This document shows positions 6,727 to 8,859 of a DNA stretch of 8,859 nucleotides, piece by piece; position 1 is the first letter of the stretch; each line of letters starts with the position of its first letter. The stretch comes from Bryobacterales bacterium (GTDB lineage: Bacteria; Acidobacteriota; Terriglobia; Bryobacterales; Bryobacteraceae). Under the pieces are notes generated by a model, which ran no database searches, was not told where the DNA came from, and saw nothing but the letters and a program-made list of their open reading frames with translations. The stretch is from contig PMEV01000407.1 in NCBI GenBank assembly GCA_003154855.1, positions 1,779 through 10,637 on the forward strand. The letters run 5' to 3'. Position numbers and translations under genes: made by a program.

Positions 6727-8400
6727 ACGATAGCGGTACAGCTTGACCTTCTGAATGGTGTAGCGGTCGCCAGCGAACCAGAGGGCCCTCCAGTCCGGAG
6801 TTTCGTCGCCGTTCAGCCGGCGTCCCGGGACCCAGCGGCCGTCCACGAACTGGCCTTCGTCCACGGTAGCCAGGCCTACGCTTTGGGTGGGGTCCGCGGC
6901 CGACTCGAAGTAGACACTCATGCTCCTGGCCACGATCGCGTAATCGTCCGGGCCCAACTGGATGAACAAGCCGGCCACAGTGTCCACCGGGACGGCGACG
7001 GGCTCATTCGGATCCTGACTGCGTCTCGCGAAGCGGGCCTCGATCAGGTAGTCGCCCAGCCGCACCTTGGCTCTGGGGGACTCCGCATCCACCAGCACGG
7101 CCGTCACCTTCCCGAGGCCCTGCCGCTCCAGGATCAGCGGGGCCACTTGAGACAGGACCTGGTAGCCCTTGGCGAGTTCGCCGTCCGGGTTCGCGAGCCG
7201 GTCGATCCCAAACGGCGAGTAGCCGATGCCGTCGTACTTGCCGGCCGTCGTTATCGCATGAGCGACGCCGCGCGCGTCTCCCCTGGACTCGGGGATAAAC
7301 AGAGGATTGCCGGATTGCATGTACCAAGCGCACCAATCGCTGTAGTTGGGGACGTGAACGTCCGGCGCGAGAATGTCGATAGCCGGCGCTCCGGCCTTCC
7401 AGGCATCCATGACTTGGGGTAGCGGGCCACCGCTGGGATAGCCGCCGGGCATGTCTTCCAGGGGCTTGAACTTTCCCTGGCGCAGCCAGGTGTTCACGAA
7501 CATGGGCAGCGGATATTCGGCTTTGCCGGCCGCCGCGACATGGCCGACGTAGCGGGCGTAGTTCCAGGCCATGAACAATTCGTCGGTTTCCACGCCGGCG
7601 CCGAAGACCTCTTCCCAGCTTCCCGAGGTCTTGAAACCGGCGGCTTTCCAGCGCTCGCGCAACTCGGGAATCAGAGTGTCCCGGCGCTGCTGGAGGTAGT
7701 CCATGAACTGCTTGGGCACGGGGCCCGCGAAGGCCTGGTTGGCCACCGGCGAGTGGTCGCGGGAGGGGCCGAGAACTCCCACTTCGTTCTCCACTTGCAT
7801 CATGATCACGGTGTGTGTGTCGCCATCCACCTCGCGGATATGCTTCATCAACGCGGCAAAGGCGCGCGAATCGGCGTCCCGGTTGGCGTCGCTCAGCGTG
7901 GTCAAGGTCGGCAGGCCCTTGCCCTTCTCGTCCTGGATGAGCGGGAACCGCTGCTGGTTGGTCTTGACCCACACCGGCTGGTAGGTGGACTTGCCGTTCT
8001 TCCAGCTTCCGAACCAGATCACGATCAGGCGCAGGTTGTTCCGCCGGGCATCTTGAATCAGCCCGTCCACCAGGCTGAAGTCGAAGCGGCCTTCCTCGGG
8101 CTCCATCAACTCCCAGGACACCGTTGCCAGCACCGTGTTGAGGTTGGTGGCCGCGATCTTGGGCCAGAGCGGCCGCATGTATTCCATGCTGGAGGCGCTG
8201 GAGTTGTTCAATTCCGCGCCCAGCACCAGGTACGGTTTGCCCTCCACGATCAATTGCGTGGCGGTTCCTTGCTTTTCCAGGTGCGGGATGTTGCTCGAGG
8301 GCTTCGCCTGCGGGAAGGCTGCCGTGGACGAAAGCGATATCAGGATGGTCGTGGCGACAAGAGTTCTCAGTGTCATTGGTTCACGAAAGTATAGCTCCAT
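6724..8400 (-). CDS. Secreted GH35-like glycoside hydrolase (beta-galactosidase-like) with DUF5597 C-terminal domain
   Basis: A 558-residue exported clan GH-A (TIM-barrel) glycosidase that probably removes terminal sugars, perhaps galactose, from an oligosaccharide outside the cytoplasm. After the signal peptide the barrel starts with LIVEGKPYLVLGAELNNSS (50-68) and continues with VSWELMEPEEGRFDF (94-108). QVENEVG (202-208) carries the Asn-Glu pair whose E206 is the likely acid/base. PLFIPESRGD (366-375) carries E371 as likely nucleophile. From about 400, LILERQGLGKVTAVLVD and the rest to the end resemble the DUF5597 beta domain found on such enzymes. The second Met (residue 9, codon at 8374-8376) gives a more typical signal peptide, so the first eight residues may not be translated; neither start has a convincing Shine-Dalgarno. 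TATACT (8388-8393, minus) could be a -10 box but has no good -35. It is the first gene of an operon with the propeller gene. The substrate cannot be deduced. Confidence 0.87.
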   Translation of the reverse strand: MELYFREPMTLRTLVATTILISLSSTAAFPQAKPSSNIPHLEKQGTATQLIVEGKPYLVLGAELNNSSASSMEYMRPLWPKIAATNLNTVLATVSWELMEPEEGRFDFSLVDGLIQDARRNNLRLIVIWFGSWKNGKSTYQPVWVKTNQQRFPLIQDEKGKGLPTLTTLSDANRDADSRAFAALMKHIREVDGDTHTVIMMQVENEVGVLGPSRDHSPVANQAFAGPVPKQFMDYLQQRRDTLIPELRERWKAAGFKTSGSWEEVFGAGVETDELFMAWNYARYVGHVAAAGKAEYPLPMFVNTWLRQGKFKPLEDMPGGYPSGGPLPQVMDAWKAGAPAIDILAPDVHVPNYSDWCAWYMQSGNPLFIPESRGDARGVAHAITTAGKYDGIGYSPFGIDRLANPDGELAKGYQVLSQVAPLILERQGLGKVTAVLVDAESPRAKVRLGDYLIEARFARRSQDPNEPVAVPVDTVAGLFIQLGPDDYAIVARSMSVYFESAADPTQSVGLATVDEGQFVDGRWVPGRRLNGDETPDWRALWFAGDRYTIQKVKLYRYR

Positions 8401-8788
8401 TCATGAACCGGCGGGCGCGCTCCGCTCTCGCGGGCCAGCGCGAAGCCTTGGCCGGGTGGCCGAAGAGTTGCAGGTTCGAATCCAGACTGGGGAGCCAATT
8501 CTCAATTCCCGAAGCTCGCCCTATCTGATTGATTTCATAGCGCGCGCCTAAAAGATTTTCTCTGGAGCCACCCAATGGATCGGCGATCCCATCAAGGATT
8601 CGAACCCGCTTCGGAATCGTGATCGACATCAACCTGGGACGCTGATCCCTATCCCTCGGAATCCGAAGGCGGTCATACGCCGAGTGGCCCAGATCTTCGG
8701 CGTTTTCGGCGGGTAATCCGGTCAACTTCCTACATTTTTGGCCCGCGTGGGGCCACTCTACGACAAGGGGGTTTATCTGTCCCAATCG
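8401..8788. other. Non-coding right flank upstream of the glycosidase operon
   Basis: Apart from the tRNA-like piece at 8473-8497 I see no gene I can support. GGATTCGAACC (8596-8606) is the inverse of the T-loop motif, but its surroundings do not fold as a tRNA end. The direct repeat CCCAATC lies at 8781-8787 and 8798-8804. An open frame on the minus strand crosses the stretch but reads through the tRNA piece and has no family resemblance. The operon promoter should lie here but none is clear. Confidence 0.4.
8473..8497 (+). pseudogene. tRNA 3'-end fragment, best fit tRNA-Asn (attachment-site-like)
   Basis: GGTTCGAATCC is a perfect T-loop with its closing pairs. After it come CCAGA (3' T-stem, sharing its first CC with the T-loop motif), CTGGGGA (3' acceptor strand), G (discriminator) and CCA. 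The spacing to CCA is exactly that of a tRNA. A tRNA-Asn starting TCCCCAG with discriminator G would end this way. The 5' T-stem strand just before does not pair (GCAGG faces CCAGA), and no TCCCCAG, D-arm or anticodon arm is found in the 90 nt upstream, so this is not a working tRNA gene. Such 3'-end pieces are what integrases leave when an element inserts at a tRNA gene. Confidence 0.55.
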
Positions 8789-8859
8789 TGTTAGCGGCCC
8801 AATCTGGCCGGTGTTGGCAGGCGCTTGGCGAGCAGGCGGGAGTTACTTCGGTCCAACTT
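8789..8859 (+). mobile_element. Possible terminus of an IS21-like insertion sequence, running off the right edge
   Basis: TGTTAGCGGCCCAATCTGGC starts at 8789 and resembles, from memory, the TGTTAGCG-type terminal repeats of IS21-family elements. A related motif recurs 23 bp further in: GTGTTAGCGG (8788-8797) and GTGTTGGCAG (8811-8820) match at 8 of 10 bases, consistent with the repeated sub-terminal motifs of that family. No transposase is in view, so the call rests on the end sequence alone. Confidence 0.28.

Noticed and set aside
8596..8606. GGATTCGAACC, an inverted T-loop motif suggesting a second tRNA on the minus strand
   Set aside because: Neither the T-stem nor an acceptor strand ending in CCA fits around it, and the core TTCGAA is palindromic, so chance is likely.
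8381..8785. Minus-strand 134-codon open frame upstream of the glycosidase gene
   Set aside because: It translates through the tRNA-like fragment, overlaps the glycosidase start and has no recognisable family; probably spurious.
1..8859. CRISPR array or defence system
   Set aside because: No regularly spaced repeat-spacer pattern and no cas, restriction or toxin-antitoxin motifs; the only phased repeats are the three operator units.

Overview
The window looks like chromosome from a high-GC acidobacterium, most likely of the Solibacter/Bryobacter kind. The reasons are the very large Oar-like outer-membrane receptor with an N-terminal carboxypeptidase-regulatory domain, the FCD-type GntR regulator beside it, and a secreted GH35-like/DUF5597 glycosidase paired with a secreted beta-propeller protein. 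This placement is inferred from gene families, not from a marker gene.

Layout from left to right. (1) 1-590, minus: the N-terminal 196 codons of a GlpD-type FAD-dependent glycerol-3-phosphate dehydrogenase, cut by the window edge. (2) 591-769: a gap with two hairpins, one of them a perfect 12-bp GC stem. (3) 770-4144, minus: an 1124-residue TonB-dependent receptor. (4) 4145-4950: an 806-bp divergent control region. It holds a near-consensus minus-strand promoter (TTGACA, 16 bp, TATACT), three 14-bp direct repeats over the -10 element and start point, a short inverted repeat inside the promoter spacer, and then a leader of about 380 nt rich in stem-loops before the receptor start codon. (5) 4951-5637, plus: a GntR/FCD repressor, the obvious candidate to bind the repeats. 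(6) 5704-8400, minus: a two-gene operon made of a secreted GH35-like glycosidase with a DUF5597 C-terminus, then a secreted beta-propeller protein whose ribosome-binding site abuts the stop codon of the first gene. It converges on the regulator gene. (7) 8401-8859: no convincing gene, but a 25-nt piece matching the 3' end of a tRNA (best fit tRNA-Asn) and, at the far edge, a sequence resembling the end of an IS21-like element.

Inferred biology: a small nutrient-acquisition locus. The receptor would import a ligand, perhaps a sugar-containing one, across the outer membrane; the exported glycosidase and propeller protein would act on it outside the cytoplasm; and the GntR/FCD protein would sense a small acidic metabolite and control the receptor promoter. 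GlpD may be an unrelated housekeeping neighbour or may use glycerol-3-phosphate from the same food source. The tRNA remnant and IS-like end suggest that the right border is a recombination junction.

The least explained item is the long structured leader between the operator and the receptor start codon. No known riboswitch class was recognised in it.
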